In this document: in pieces, positions 8,769-16,723 of the stretch
Position numbering within the stretch: position 1 is the stretch's first letter
How the letters are laid out: each line of letters starts with the position of its first letter
NCBI GenBank assembly: GCA_021151665.1
Contig: JAGKWW010000023.1
Location: 1-52,328 of the forward strand
Source: Flavobacteriaceae bacterium
Lineage (GTDB): Bacteria > Bacteroidota > Bacteroidia > Flavobacteriales > Flavobacteriaceae
Length of the DNA: 52,328 nt
Direction of reading: 5' to 3'
Program-made: the position numbers and the translations under genes
The notes under the pieces: generated by a model
What the model saw: only the letters and a program-made list of their open reading frames with translations
The model's database searches: none
Told to the model about the DNA's origin: nothing

Positions 8769-9491
8769 ATGAAAAAAGCTACCCTGTTTTTCCTTTTACT
8801 ATCCCTGGCGCTTACAGGCTGCCGGGAAGACCGCGAAAAGCCGAAAGTAACCTATAAAGAGTCGCGTAACCCTGCTAAGGCGAAGGTTGATTCTACCGAC
8901 ATAGAAGTAGCCGACCTGCCGATACTTATGGAAGGTACAAAATACCTGATTCATCCCATTGGCGATATCCGTATCTATGACGATGTTAACCGCAGCTATG
9001 GCAGCAGCCGCACCAACAGCAGTGCAAGCTATGCTATATCCAACTACAACCGGTACGAGATAACCGGGTATCTTGCCAACCTCAAATTTCAACATGTAGA
9101 TTCTACGGCAGTAACCACGCTTACCGATAAGCCGGTACAGATACAAACGGCTACATTTTTAAATACAATCGCCCAACAGTATAAAAAACAGCTTTTAGTT
9201 TATACACTTGTAGATGCCGATACCAACCAGGATGGCAAAGCCGATAGCAACGATATCCGTTCGTTATATATAAGCGATATCAGTGGCAAGGGCTTTCACA
9301 AACTTTCGGCAGATATGCAGGAATTGCTCGACTGGAATATTATCGAGGCGCAGGGACGGCTTTACTTCCGTACCATCGAGGATATCAACAAGAATGGCGC
9401 TTTCGATAAAAATGACGCCGTGCATTACCATTACGCCGACCTGAAATCAGACAGCATCACTGTTTCCGACTATCAGCCGATAGCGAAGTGA
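8769..9491 (+). CDS. Conserved hypothetical lipoprotein
   Basis: A 240-residue lipoprotein: the signal sequence ends in the lipobox LTGC at Cys18. Two Asp-rich loops resembling calcium-binding EF-hand or dockerin loops are visible: DADTNQDGKADSND and DINKNGAFDKND. The rest has no motif I recognise. It follows the TonB-dependent receptor by 45 bases but has its own promoter. A surface or periplasmic role with metal binding is plausible but unproven. It converges on the DUF2971 gene with no space between their stops. Confidence 0.8.
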   Translation: MKKATLFFLLLSLALTGCREDREKPKVTYKESRNPAKAKVDSTDIEVADLPILMEGTKYLIHPIGDIRIYDDVNRSYGSSRTNSSASYAISNYNRYEITGYLANLKFQHVDSTAVTTLTDKPVQIQTATFLNTIAQQYKKQLLVYTLVDADTNQDGKADSNDIRSLYISDISGKGFHKLSADMQELLDWNIIEAQGRLYFRTIEDINKNGAFDKNDAVHYHYADLKSDSITVSDYQPIAK

Positions 9492-10190
9492 TCAGATGAG
9501 GATTTCGCTTTCGAGGTCAGATTTTTCAATGGTGAAATTGAAGCCCAGTTTTTCCATAAGCTGAACTACCAGATTCTTATACCAGTTTTCGGACTTGGGA
9601 TGGATGTATATGGTTTCGATAAGGCGGCAGATATCTACATCAATTTTAAGGCCTTCGTTTACTGCAAAACCGCAATCCTGCAGGTCGGTAATTATTCGCA
9701 CTTCCCTTTCGTACTGAAAGCTTTTCCTTTTGAATAAAAAAGGGAAAAAGTCGTTGTCAAACGGGATGTATTCTTTTTTATAATCGATGTATTTCACGCC
9801 GCCGATGTGCTGCCCATAGCGTAACTCCGGCGCAAGCGCTTCCTGAATGCGGCCTACCGTGCTTTGTATAGCAAGCCCTTCATTATTCTTGGTAAAGATC
9901 TGCCACATGGCATACGATTCATATTCGTTGATATGCCAGCTGCTGATTACTACATTCTTGCGCCTGTCTTTATAATGGTCAAGAAAACCCGGCTTATGGC
10001 CGCTTATGCGCTTAAGTTCCTCGAAAGTAGGCTCACTAAATGTTCCCTCAAACTTATCCTCGAATTTATCTGACCGCGCCATGAACATCTTCCTGCTCAA
10101 AAGCAGGTCGAGGAACTTCGAGAGGTCGAGATATTTCCACACAATGGTAGAAGGATCGGGGACTTCGATCTGTTTGTTTTCGACGAACAT
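9492..10190 (-). CDS. DUF2971 domain protein
   Basis: Cytoplasmic protein of 232 residues with the DUF2971 pattern: a WKYLDLSKFLDLL start, FEDKFEGTF, the central ISSWHINEYESYAMWQ segment, and a later FQYEREVRII. The biochemical function of this family is not established; members occur scattered in many genomes, some in accessory regions. Here the neighbours are ordinary genes (a HAD phosphatase upstream by 57 bases on the same strand). No export signal. Confidence 0.8.
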   Translation of the reverse strand: MFVENKQIEVPDPSTIVWKYLDLSKFLDLLLSRKMFMARSDKFEDKFEGTFSEPTFEELKRISGHKPGFLDHYKDRRKNVVISSWHINEYESYAMWQIFTKNNEGLAIQSTVGRIQEALAPELRYGQHIGGVKYIDYKKEYIPFDNDFFPFLFKRKSFQYEREVRIITDLQDCGFAVNEGLKIDVDICRLIETIYIHPKSENWYKNLVVQLMEKLGFNFTIEKSDLESEILI

Positions 10191-10247
10191 ACAACGGTGT
10201 TTTCGTAAAAATACAAAAGCGGGGGCAAAACGCGTGTTAAACCAACA

Positions 10248-10877
10248 CTATGTTTTTGGTATATTCGATGCAATCGCCGCCATCTCCATGAAACTCTGAA
10301 TTTGATAATCAGCTGTACCTGCTGGCCAAGTCTTTTCGCGATCATAAAGAACCGTGGCAATGCCCAATTCTTTAGCGGCCTTAATTTCCGATTCCGGATC
10401 GTCGCCAACAACGAGTACGTCGGTCGCTTTATAGGCGTGCTGCGATAATATGTTGGCAAAAACTTCCTTTTTACTGGATTGCGTCGGGTCAACAATGTGG
10501 ATCTCTTTGAAGTCATTGCGTATGCCCATGGCATCGACCTTGCTTTGCTGCATCTTGAAAAATCCCGTTGTTACCAGGTACCGGTCAGCAGGCAATTTTT
10601 GGATCTCAAGATAGTCATCAAAAGTCGGTATCGGTTCGTCGTACGTTAACGTCTCCTGGATTTCGGTACAGTTTTCGGTCAGGGCATCACTCATTCCGTA
10701 TTTTTTTGCCACCAGGCGAAAAGGCGTCCGCATCATTTCACGTTTGATGTCTGCTATATTGTGGGCATGTTTACCACTTTCTTCAATAGCTTTAAAAACC
10801 GGTGCAAAAAGTTTTTCGCCGATAGCCGGGACAGGGTAGAGTGTATTGTCGAGGTCGTAGAGGATTGCTTTTATCAT
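10248..10877 (-). CDS. HAD family hydrolase
   Basis: Haloacid dehalogenase-type phosphatase, 209 residues. Motif I is YDLDNTLY at residues 8-15 (nucleophile Asp and acid/base Asp), motif II is the Thr in LVTTGFF, motif III/IV is VVGDDPESEI. The arrangement resembles pyrimidine 5'-nucleotidase-like and phosphoglycolate-phosphatase-like members, but the substrate cannot be read from the sequence. It is set off from the upstream ABC exporter by a terminator at 10893-10910. Confidence 0.88.
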   Translation of the reverse strand: MIKAILYDLDNTLYPVPAIGEKLFAPVFKAIEESGKHAHNIADIKREMMRTPFRLVAKKYGMSDALTENCTEIQETLTYDEPIPTFDDYLEIQKLPADRYLVTTGFFKMQQSKVDAMGIRNDFKEIHIVDPTQSSKKEVFANILSQHAYKATDVLVVGDDPESEIKAAKELGIATVLYDREKTWPAGTADYQIQSFMEMAAIASNIPKT

Positions 10878-10884
10878 AGCTTTA

Positions 10885-10910
10885 AAAAGAAACAGCTGCC
10901 GGAGCAGCTG
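10885..10910 (-). terminator. Intrinsic terminator after the ABC exporter
   Basis: On the minus strand CAGCTGC-TCCG-GCAGCTG (10910-10893, a seven-base-pair stem) is followed by TTTCTTTTT. It lies between the ABC exporter stop and the HAD gene start. Confidence 0.75.
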
Positions 10911-10925
10911 TGGTGTTTAGGTTTT

Positions 10926-12752
10926 TTATTCAAAAGACTGCATCATGACCAGCTTTCGGTAAGTGCCGTCGCGGGCAATCAGCTCTTCGTGGGTGCCCTG
11001 CTCTACAATACGCCCTTTTTGCATTACTACAATAACGTCGGCCTTTTGTATGGTAGAAAGCCTGTGGGCAATAACTATAGAGGTGCGGTTCTGCATCATG
11101 TTCTCAAGCGCCTGCTGTACGAGCCTTTCGCTTTCGGTATCCAGCGCAGAGGTGGCCTCATCCAGAATCATGATCGGAGGGTTTTTAAGTACTGCACGCG
11201 CAATGCTCAAACGTTGCTTTTGCCCACCCGAAAGCTTGTTTCCGCTGTCGCCAATGTTGGTGTTTATTCCCTCAGGAAGGTCTTTTACAAACTCGTAAGC
11301 ATTCGCCACTTTCAGCGCGTCGATAATCTGTTCCTCGGTGGCATTTTTTACTCCTAAGGCCACGTTATTGGCAATTGTGTCGTTAAAAAGGATACTGTCC
11401 TGTGTAACCAGGCCTATCATCCCACGCAGGTGCGGCAGGCTGTAATCCCGAATGTCAGTGCCATCTATGGTTATACGCCCTTCGTTCACGTCATAAAAGC
11501 GCGTAATAAGGTTGGCAATGGTACTTTTCCCACTGCCCGACTGCCCCACAAGCGCTACCGTTTTCCCTTTGGGTACCATCAGTGAAAAATCGTGCAGTAC
11601 ATTTTCGTTAGCATAACGGAATCCGACATTTTCAATTGCAATACCCTGCCTGAAATCTTCGCCTACGTAAGCTCCCTGCTTGCTGGTAATCGGGTTTTCT
11701 TGCTCAAGTATTTCCATAACCCGGTCTGCAGCGGCATTTCCGCGTTTCACATCATACGATGCTTTCGAAATTGCCTTTGCCGGGGTAAGAATGTTGTAGG
11801 CAAGGGTCATGTAGCCAATAAAAGCCGAAGCCAGAAGCGTTTTTTCTACGAGAACCATATGGCCGCCATACCACAATAATATAGCAATAACTGTAATTCC
11901 GAGGAACTCGCTGAGCGGTGAAGCCATATTCTGGCGGTTCATGATCTTGTTCTGGAGCACGTAATGCCTACCGATGGAATCCCGGAATTTGCTGCGAAAG
12001 TAACTTTCGGAAGTGAAGCTCTTTATCACCTTAAGCCCGCTGAGCGTTTCATCTATAATAGATAAAAATACACCTTGCTCATTCTGGGCTCGCGCCGACT
12101 GCTTTTTTAATCGCTTCCCGATCCAGGAAATGATCAGCCCCGAAAGCGGAAGGAACAGGAACATAAAGATGGTAAGCCTGATGCTGATATTAAGCATCAG
12201 GAAGAGCGAGAAGATTATCGTAAGCGGTTCTTTTATGATGAGCTCCAGCAATGAAAGGTATGATGCCTGTACTTCATTCACGTCATTGGCTATACGCGAC
12301 ATTACATCGCCCTTACGCTTCTCTGAGAAGAACGACAGCGGCAACTCGGTGATTTTTTTGTACATGGCGCCCCTCATATCGCGCAGCACACCGTTGCGCA
12401 GGTGGGTGGCAAAATAAAGTGCAAAATAATTACAAACGTTTTTCAGTAAGAAGATACCTATCACTATTACAACCGTTATGCCGAGGGTATACTCTTTGCC
12501 GTAAGTATCGTTGCTAACCGTCACGAAATAGTTAAGGTAGTTCTCCAGAAAGTCCCGCGCCTCCGAAATACCCTTATATACCGGCTTCACCGTGAGGCGC
12601 TTGGTGTCATCAAACAGCACCGAAATCATCGGGATCAGGGCCAGGAACGACAGCGAACTGAAAAGCGCGTACAGTACGTTGAAAAAAATGTTTAGAACAG
12701 CTTCTTTTTTATACGGTTTTGCAAACCGCAAAATCTTCTTAAAATTACTCAT
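10926..12752 (-). CDS. ABC exporter, MsbA-like (fused membrane and ATPase domains)
   Basis: Half-transporter of 608 residues that would act as a homodimer at the inner membrane. Six membrane helices occupy about residues 18-320. The ATPase domain carries Walker A GQSGSGKST (403-411), signature LSGGQKQR (about 508), Walker B PIMILDEATSALD, and the H-loop in IAHRLS. This layout fits lipid A/lipid flippases (MsbA) and other multidrug or lipid-linked exporters; which one cannot be settled by eye. Its start codon follows the stop of the phosphoglucomutase gene with no base between, and the unit also holds a glycosyltransferase, so a role in exporting an envelope lipid or glycan is a reasonable inference. 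Confidence 0.9.
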   Translation of the reverse strand: MSNFKKILRFAKPYKKEAVLNIFFNVLYALFSSLSFLALIPMISVLFDDTKRLTVKPVYKGISEARDFLENYLNYFVTVSNDTYGKEYTLGITVVIVIGIFLLKNVCNYFALYFATHLRNGVLRDMRGAMYKKITELPLSFFSEKRKGDVMSRIANDVNEVQASYLSLLELIIKEPLTIIFSLFLMLNISIRLTIFMFLFLPLSGLIISWIGKRLKKQSARAQNEQGVFLSIIDETLSGLKVIKSFTSESYFRSKFRDSIGRHYVLQNKIMNRQNMASPLSEFLGITVIAILLWYGGHMVLVEKTLLASAFIGYMTLAYNILTPAKAISKASYDVKRGNAAADRVMEILEQENPITSKQGAYVGEDFRQGIAIENVGFRYANENVLHDFSLMVPKGKTVALVGQSGSGKSTIANLITRFYDVNEGRITIDGTDIRDYSLPHLRGMIGLVTQDSILFNDTIANNVALGVKNATEEQIIDALKVANAYEFVKDLPEGINTNIGDSGNKLSGGQKQRLSIARAVLKNPPIMILDEATSALDTESERLVQQALENMMQNRTSIVIAHRLSTIQKADVIVVMQKGRIVEQGTHEELIARDGTYRKLVMMQSFE

Positions 12753-14480
12753 CTATTGTAACTTCATCCCGAGGATGATATTATTGATTTTATCATTGAG
12801 GGCAGCATCAACCTTTTTAAAGTCGGCCACATCGTCCAGCGGTTCGTTCACGCTGAAATAAAATTTGATTTTCGGTTCTGTACCGCTTGGGCGTGCGCAT
12901 ATCTTGCTGCCGTCCTCAAGGTAATAAATAAGCACATTTGACTTTGGCACCGTAAGCGCCTCCTCCGAGCCATCCATAAAGTTTCGGGCCACAGAGCTTT
13001 GGTAGTCTTCCACCATTACCACGCGCTGCCCATTGATTTCCTTCACCGGATTTTCCCTAAGGTCGGTCATCATCTGCTTTATTTCGGCAGCGCCTTCTAT
13101 ACCTTTTTTAGTGATAGAAATAAGCGATTCCTTATAAAAGCCAAATTCATTATACAATTTTATAAGCTCCATATACAGCGAACTTGCTCTTTCTTTGGCC
13201 TGCGCGGCAATTTCACAAAGCAGCAGGGTAGCGGTAACAGCGTCTTTATCGCGTACGTTGTCGCCTACCATAAAGCCAAAGCTTTCTTCGCCGCCGCCTA
13301 TGAATTCCTGTTCCGGGAAGTCTTTGATGAACTTCGCAATCCATTTAAAGCCCGTAAGCCCCACTTTGCATTCTACGCCGTACGCTTCGGCAAGTTCCAG
13401 CATCATCGGTGTAGAAACTATAGTCGACCCGATAAATTGCTTTCCATTGATCTTTCCCTGCTTTTTCCATTGTTCCAACAGGAAATGCGTCATGAGCACC
13501 ATGGTCTGGTTACCGTTTAGCAGCGTCATAATGCCATTGCCGTTGCGCACCGCTACACCAAGGCGGTCACTATCAGGATCTGTGCCAATAACAATATCGG
13601 CATTGATCTGATCTGCCTGCTCTATAGCCATCGATAGCGCCTCCGGTTCTTCGGGGTTAGGCGATTTCACCGTCGGGAAGTTTCCGTCGGGCTTGGCCTG
13701 CTCACCTACAATATGTACATTGCTGTATCCGGCGTCTTCCAAAAGGTCCGGGATCAGTTTTACCGATGTACCGTGCAGCGGCGTATATACGATCTTCAGG
13801 TCGGCCTTCGCTTCACCAGACGTGCCAAATGTAGCATTTTGCAGCGCCATCCGGATAAATGCCGTATCAATTTCGCTGCCGATGTACTCGATCAGGCTTT
13901 CGTCTGCCTTAAAATTAATATCGCTGTATTCTAAAGATTCTATCAGCTGGATAATCTCTCCATCCTGGGGAGGCACAAGCTGGCCGCCATCCTGCCAGTA
14001 CACCTTATAGCCATTGTATTCCGGCGGATTGTGCGAGGCCGTAAGTACGATGCCTGCGTGGCATTTAAGGTGCTTGAGTGCGAATGAAAGCTCCGGTGTC
14101 GGGCGCATTTCAGAGAACAGGTATACTTTGATGCCATTGGCCGAAAACACATCGGCAACCACTTTGGCAAGCGTATCACTATTGTGGCGGCAATCATAGG
14201 CGATGGCAACTTTTACTTCTTCACCGGGGAAAGATTGCTTCAGGTACTGCGAGAGCCCCTGGGTAGCTTTACCCAATGTATATTTATTGATACGGTTGGT
14301 GCCCGGACCCATAATGCCGCGCATGCCACCGGTACCAAATTCAAGGTTTTTATAAAAACTTTCCTCAAGCTCTTTCGGCGACGCCTCCATCATTTGCCTG
14401 ACAGACGTTTGCGTTTCGTCATCAAATAATGGGGTAAGCCAGATGTTTGCTTTGTCAAGGATATTCTTGTCGATTTCCAT
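12753..14480 (-). CDS. Phosphoglucomutase/phosphomannomutase
   Basis: Alpha-D-phosphohexomutase interconverting hexose 1- and 6-phosphates in the cytoplasm, 575 residues (usual length 550-580). All four family loops are visible: the phosphoserine loop TASHNPPEYNGYK, the Mg-binding loop GTDPDSDRLG, the sugar-binding loop GGGEESFG, and the phosphate-binding loop RPSGTEPKIKFY near the C-terminus. It abuts the ABC exporter and follows the glycosyltransferase by 54 bases, consistent with supply of sugar phosphates for envelope glycans as well as glycogen or glucose metabolism. Confidence 0.95.
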   Translation of the reverse strand: MEIDKNILDKANIWLTPLFDDETQTSVRQMMEASPKELEESFYKNLEFGTGGMRGIMGPGTNRINKYTLGKATQGLSQYLKQSFPGEEVKVAIAYDCRHNSDTLAKVVADVFSANGIKVYLFSEMRPTPELSFALKHLKCHAGIVLTASHNPPEYNGYKVYWQDGGQLVPPQDGEIIQLIESLEYSDINFKADESLIEYIGSEIDTAFIRMALQNATFGTSGEAKADLKIVYTPLHGTSVKLIPDLLEDAGYSNVHIVGEQAKPDGNFPTVKSPNPEEPEALSMAIEQADQINADIVIGTDPDSDRLGVAVRNGNGIMTLLNGNQTMVLMTHFLLEQWKKQGKINGKQFIGSTIVSTPMMLELAEAYGVECKVGLTGFKWIAKFIKDFPEQEFIGGGEESFGFMVGDNVRDKDAVTATLLLCEIAAQAKERASSLYMELIKLYNEFGFYKESLISITKKGIEGAAEIKQMMTDLRENPVKEINGQRVVMVEDYQSSVARNFMDGSEEALTVPKSNVLIYYLEDGSKICARPSGTEPKIKFYFSVNEPLDDVADFKKVDAALNDKINNIILGMKLQ

Positions 14481-14534
14481 TTCGTATATTAATTATGGTT
14501 GGTATTTCTTACACGTGAAGGTACAAAAACCAAC

Positions 14535-15485
14535 TTATAAAATTTCGCTAATTTTATATCGCTCCTCGTTGTTCTTGGTTCGAAGCACAATTTCACCCAG
14601 GAAACCTGCAAGGAATAACTGCGTGCCGATGATCATGGTAGCCAGCGCAATGTAGAACCACGGATTATCGGTAACCAATATGGTTTTCTGGTGGTGGTAA
14701 AGCCTGTACAGCTTTATAAATCCTATCCATCCGGCAGAGCAGAACCCGATAAGGAACATCATTACACCCAACGCCCCGAAAAGGTGCATCGGCCGCTTGC
14801 CAAATCGTGAAAGGAACCATATAGTTATAAGGTCAAGGAAGCCATTGATAAAACGCTCCATACCGAATTTTGTGGTGCCATACTTACGGGCCTGGTGTAA
14901 TACAGCTTTTTCGCCAATGCGGGCAAAGCCTGCATTTTTGGCAAGCACAGGAATATAACGGTGCATCTCGCCCGAAACCTCAATGCTTTTTACAACCGCC
15001 TTGCGATACGCCTTTAGCCCGCAGTTAAAATCGTTCAGCTTTACGCCCGAAGTTTTACGGGCAGCCCAGTTGAAGAGCTTGGATGGCAGGTTTTTAGAAA
15101 GTACCGAATCGTATCGTTTCTTTTTCCATCCCGATACAAGGTCGTAACCCTGCTGCGTTACCATACGGAACAGCTCGGGTATTTCCTCCGGGTTGTCCTG
15201 CAGGTCGGCATCCATGGTAATGATCACGTCGCCCTGAGCTTTGGCAAAGCCGGCGTGTAATGCCTGCGATTTACCATAATTGCGCAAAAAGCGGATTCCC
15301 TTCACATTGGGGTTTAACGCAGCAAGCCCCTGGATTATGCCCCAGGAGCCGTCTGTACTGCCGTCGTCTATAAAAAGAAGTTCGTATGTGTAACCGCTGG
15401 CGTTCATTACCTGAACAATCCAGCGGTGGAGTTCGGTAAGCGACTCCTCTTCATTAAGGAGTGGTATTACTATGGATAGATTCAT
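14535..15485 (-). CDS. Family 2 glycosyltransferase (dolichol/undecaprenyl-phosphate type)
   Basis: GT2 enzyme of 316 residues. N-terminal catalytic domain: VIPLLNEEES, DDGSTDGS, and the metal-binding DADLQDNPEEI. Two hydrophobic helices near the C-terminus (around LFGALGVMMFLIGFCSAG and FYIALATMIIGTQLFLAG) give the GtrB/ArnC/DPM1-like topology, which transfers a sugar from a nucleotide to polyprenyl phosphate on the cytoplasmic face. The ATG at 15485 is preferred over a TTG at 15497 that would overlap the upstream stop. It sits between DUF4199 and phosphoglucomutase genes in one direction. Confidence 0.92.
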   Translation of the reverse strand: MNLSIVIPLLNEEESLTELHRWIVQVMNASGYTYELLFIDDGSTDGSWGIIQGLAALNPNVKGIRFLRNYGKSQALHAGFAKAQGDVIITMDADLQDNPEEIPELFRMVTQQGYDLVSGWKKKRYDSVLSKNLPSKLFNWAARKTSGVKLNDFNCGLKAYRKAVVKSIEVSGEMHRYIPVLAKNAGFARIGEKAVLHQARKYGTTKFGMERFINGFLDLITIWFLSRFGKRPMHLFGALGVMMFLIGFCSAGWIGFIKLYRLYHHQKTILVTDNPWFYIALATMIIGTQLFLAGFLGEIVLRTKNNEERYKISEIL

Positions 15486-15489
15486 TAAA

Positions 15490-16020
15490 TTATTCAAATT
15501 CCGGCCTGTTCTTTTTCATGGCAGCCGCAACAATAAGTCCGATAACAATATAGAAAATTAGGCCGAATACGTATGATTTAAGCTGCCCCCAAAGGCCAAA
15601 ATTATCAGATTCTTCCATCATCTGAATTTGTTTCCTTATGTCCTCACTTTTCATTCCTGCGTTTTGCAATGTGCTAACGGTCATTTCCTTTATACTTTGC
15701 ATGATGACATCTTTTGCCCCCGGATCAATAAAATTAAACAATATGAACATATAGATTGATCCGATTGCGGCGCCTATCGCCATCGCAATAAAAAATGTGG
15801 TAAATGCTTCCTTGAAGGAGATGAATCCGCCCATAGCAGCTTTAGCTTTACCAACTGCTACAATACCCAGTATCATGTCGATTAAAAATATTATGATGCC
15901 GATCCACCATTTGGAAAATAAGGCGAGATCTGTAACATACATTATAGTAGTGGCAGCAATAGAGATTACGCCAATTATAAGCCCGAAGTTGAGTCCGTTT
16001 TTTTTGATAGCTGCATTCAT
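15490..16020 (-). CDS. DUF4199 membrane protein
   Basis: A 176-residue inner-membrane protein with four hydrophobic segments (about residues 12-30, 38-54, 72-95, 148-168), matching DUF4199, a family common in Bacteroidota and often found directly ahead of a GT2 gene as here (four-base gap). Function is not established; association with the polyprenyl glycosyltransferase is suggested by the pairing only. An exact TAnnTTTG box lies upstream at 16047-16054. Confidence 0.85.
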   Translation of the reverse strand: MNAAIKKNGLNFGLIIGVISIAATTIMYVTDLALFSKWWIGIIIFLIDMILGIVAVGKAKAAMGGFISFKEAFTTFFIAMAIGAAIGSIYMFILFNFIDPGAKDVIMQSIKEMTVSTLQNAGMKSEDIRKQIQMMEESDNFGLWGQLKSYVFGLIFYIVIGLIVAAAMKKNRPEFE

Positions 16021-16046
16021 AGTGGTTGGTTTGTTAAATTAATTTA

Positions 16047-16054
16047 CAAAGATA
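16047..16054 (-). promoter_or_regulatory. -7 box ahead of DUF4199/glycosyltransferase unit
   Basis: Minus-strand TATCTTTG matches TAnnTTTG, 27 bases before the start codon. No clear TTG at the -33 position was found. Confidence 0.4.
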
Positions 16055-16121
16055 ATAATTCGTACCTTATAAGTAGGTAAAATCGCCCGGATGTTACACT
16101 CAAAAAAAGATTTGCAACGCT

Positions 16122-16150
16122 TTGATATTAAAAAAATAATACTACTTTTG
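16122..16150 (+). promoter_or_regulatory. Promoter of rpmE2
   Basis: TTG at 16122-16124, an 18-base spacer and TACTTTTG at 16143-16150: a full match to the Bacteroidota housekeeping promoter. It predicts a start near 16156 and a leader of about 100 nt. Confidence 0.75.
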
Positions 16151-16155
16151 CACTC

Positions 16156-16254
16156 TTAAATAAACTGTTTAACAACAAAAAGCTGCAATGCGCTTATACC
16201 TTCCTCGTGAAGCCGCAAAGCAAGGGGCAGCCAAACAATAAAAATTTACGTAAA
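16156..16254 (+). promoter_or_regulatory. Structured 5' leader of L31 mRNA (candidate autoregulatory element)
   Basis: The roughly 100-nt leader can fold into a long interrupted hairpin: GCTGC (16182-16186) pairs with GCAGC (16227-16231). Inside it TGCG (16189-16192) pairs with CGCA (16214-16217) and CTT (16193-16195) with AAG (16210-16212). Leaders that bind L31 and repress its own translation are known in other phyla; whether this one belongs to that group is inference from position and pairing. Confidence 0.4.
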
Positions 16255-16506
16255 ATGAAAAAAGGTATTCACCCTGAAAATTACAGACTGGTAGCTTTTA
16301 AAGACATGTCTAACGACGAAGTTTTCATCACCAAGTCTACTGCCGACACTAAAGAAACAATTACTCACGAAGGAGTTGAATATCCGGTTGTGAAAATGGA
16401 AATCTCCAGGACTTCACACCCATTCTACACAGGTAAATCAAAACTTATCGACACTGCAGGACGTATCGACAAGTTCAAAAACAAATACGCGAAATTCCAG
16501 AAGTAA
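16255..16506 (+). CDS. rpmE2: 50S ribosomal protein L31 type B
   Basis: Ribosomal protein L31 of the cysteine-free type B form, 83 residues. The start KKGIHPENYRLVAFKDMS and the later SHPFYTGKSK are typical; no Cys is present, so it does not bind zinc as the C+ form does. The ATG at 16255 matches the family start; an in-frame ATG at 16207 would add 16 atypical residues and run through the leader structure. It stands alone with its own promoter, leader and terminator. Confidence 0.96.
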   Translation: MKKGIHPENYRLVAFKDMSNDEVFITKSTADTKETITHEGVEYPVVKMEISRTSHPFYTGKSKLIDTAGRIDKFKNKYAKFQK

Positions 16507-16530
16507 TTCCGGGATTCCCAGATACAGAAA

Positions 16531-16558
16531 GCCTTTCCATACGGAGAGGCTTTTTTTT
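16531..16558 (+). terminator. Intrinsic terminator after rpmE2
   Basis: Stem GCCTTTCC / GGAGAGGC with a four-base loop, followed by eight T. Confidence 0.88.
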
Positions 16559-16568
16559 ATGCTTACAG

Positions 16569-16658
16569 GACATTGGACATTCAGACATTAGACTTTTAGA
16601 CATTAGACTTTTAGACATTGGACTTTGAGACATTGGACTTTTAGACATTCAGACTTTC
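16569..16658 (+). repeat. 15-bp tandem repeat, six copies
   Basis: Six consecutive units of about 15 bp with the consensus GACATTRGACTTTTA, the middle four nearly perfect and the two outer ones diverged (the first has GACATTCA in its second half, the last ends in TTTC). It lies between the rpmE2 terminator and the next gene. No spacers separate the units, so it is a simple tandem array, perhaps variable in copy number. Confidence 0.9.
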
Positions 16659-16723
16659 ACGCAGTATAACTTTCTACTTTCAACTCTTTGCTGTATTTTC
16701 GTGGCAACATAAACAAACAGGCA

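Noticed and set aside
9492..10190. DUF2971 protein as part of a defence system
   Set aside because: DUF2971 genes occur in accessory regions, but here no nuclease, helicase or other defence gene is next to it, so no system can be claimed.
10761..11357. A 198-residue open frame on the plus strand
   Set aside because: It runs antisense across the HAD and ABC exporter genes, both of which have full motif sets; a shadow frame.
12753..15497. A capsule or O-antigen cluster
   Set aside because: Only one glycosyltransferase, a phosphohexomutase and one exporter are present; no polymerase, flippase of the Wzx type or further sugar genes are nearby.
16569..16658. Periodic repeats that could suggest a CRISPR array
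   Set aside because: The units are head-to-tail with no spacers, too short, and no cas genes are present.
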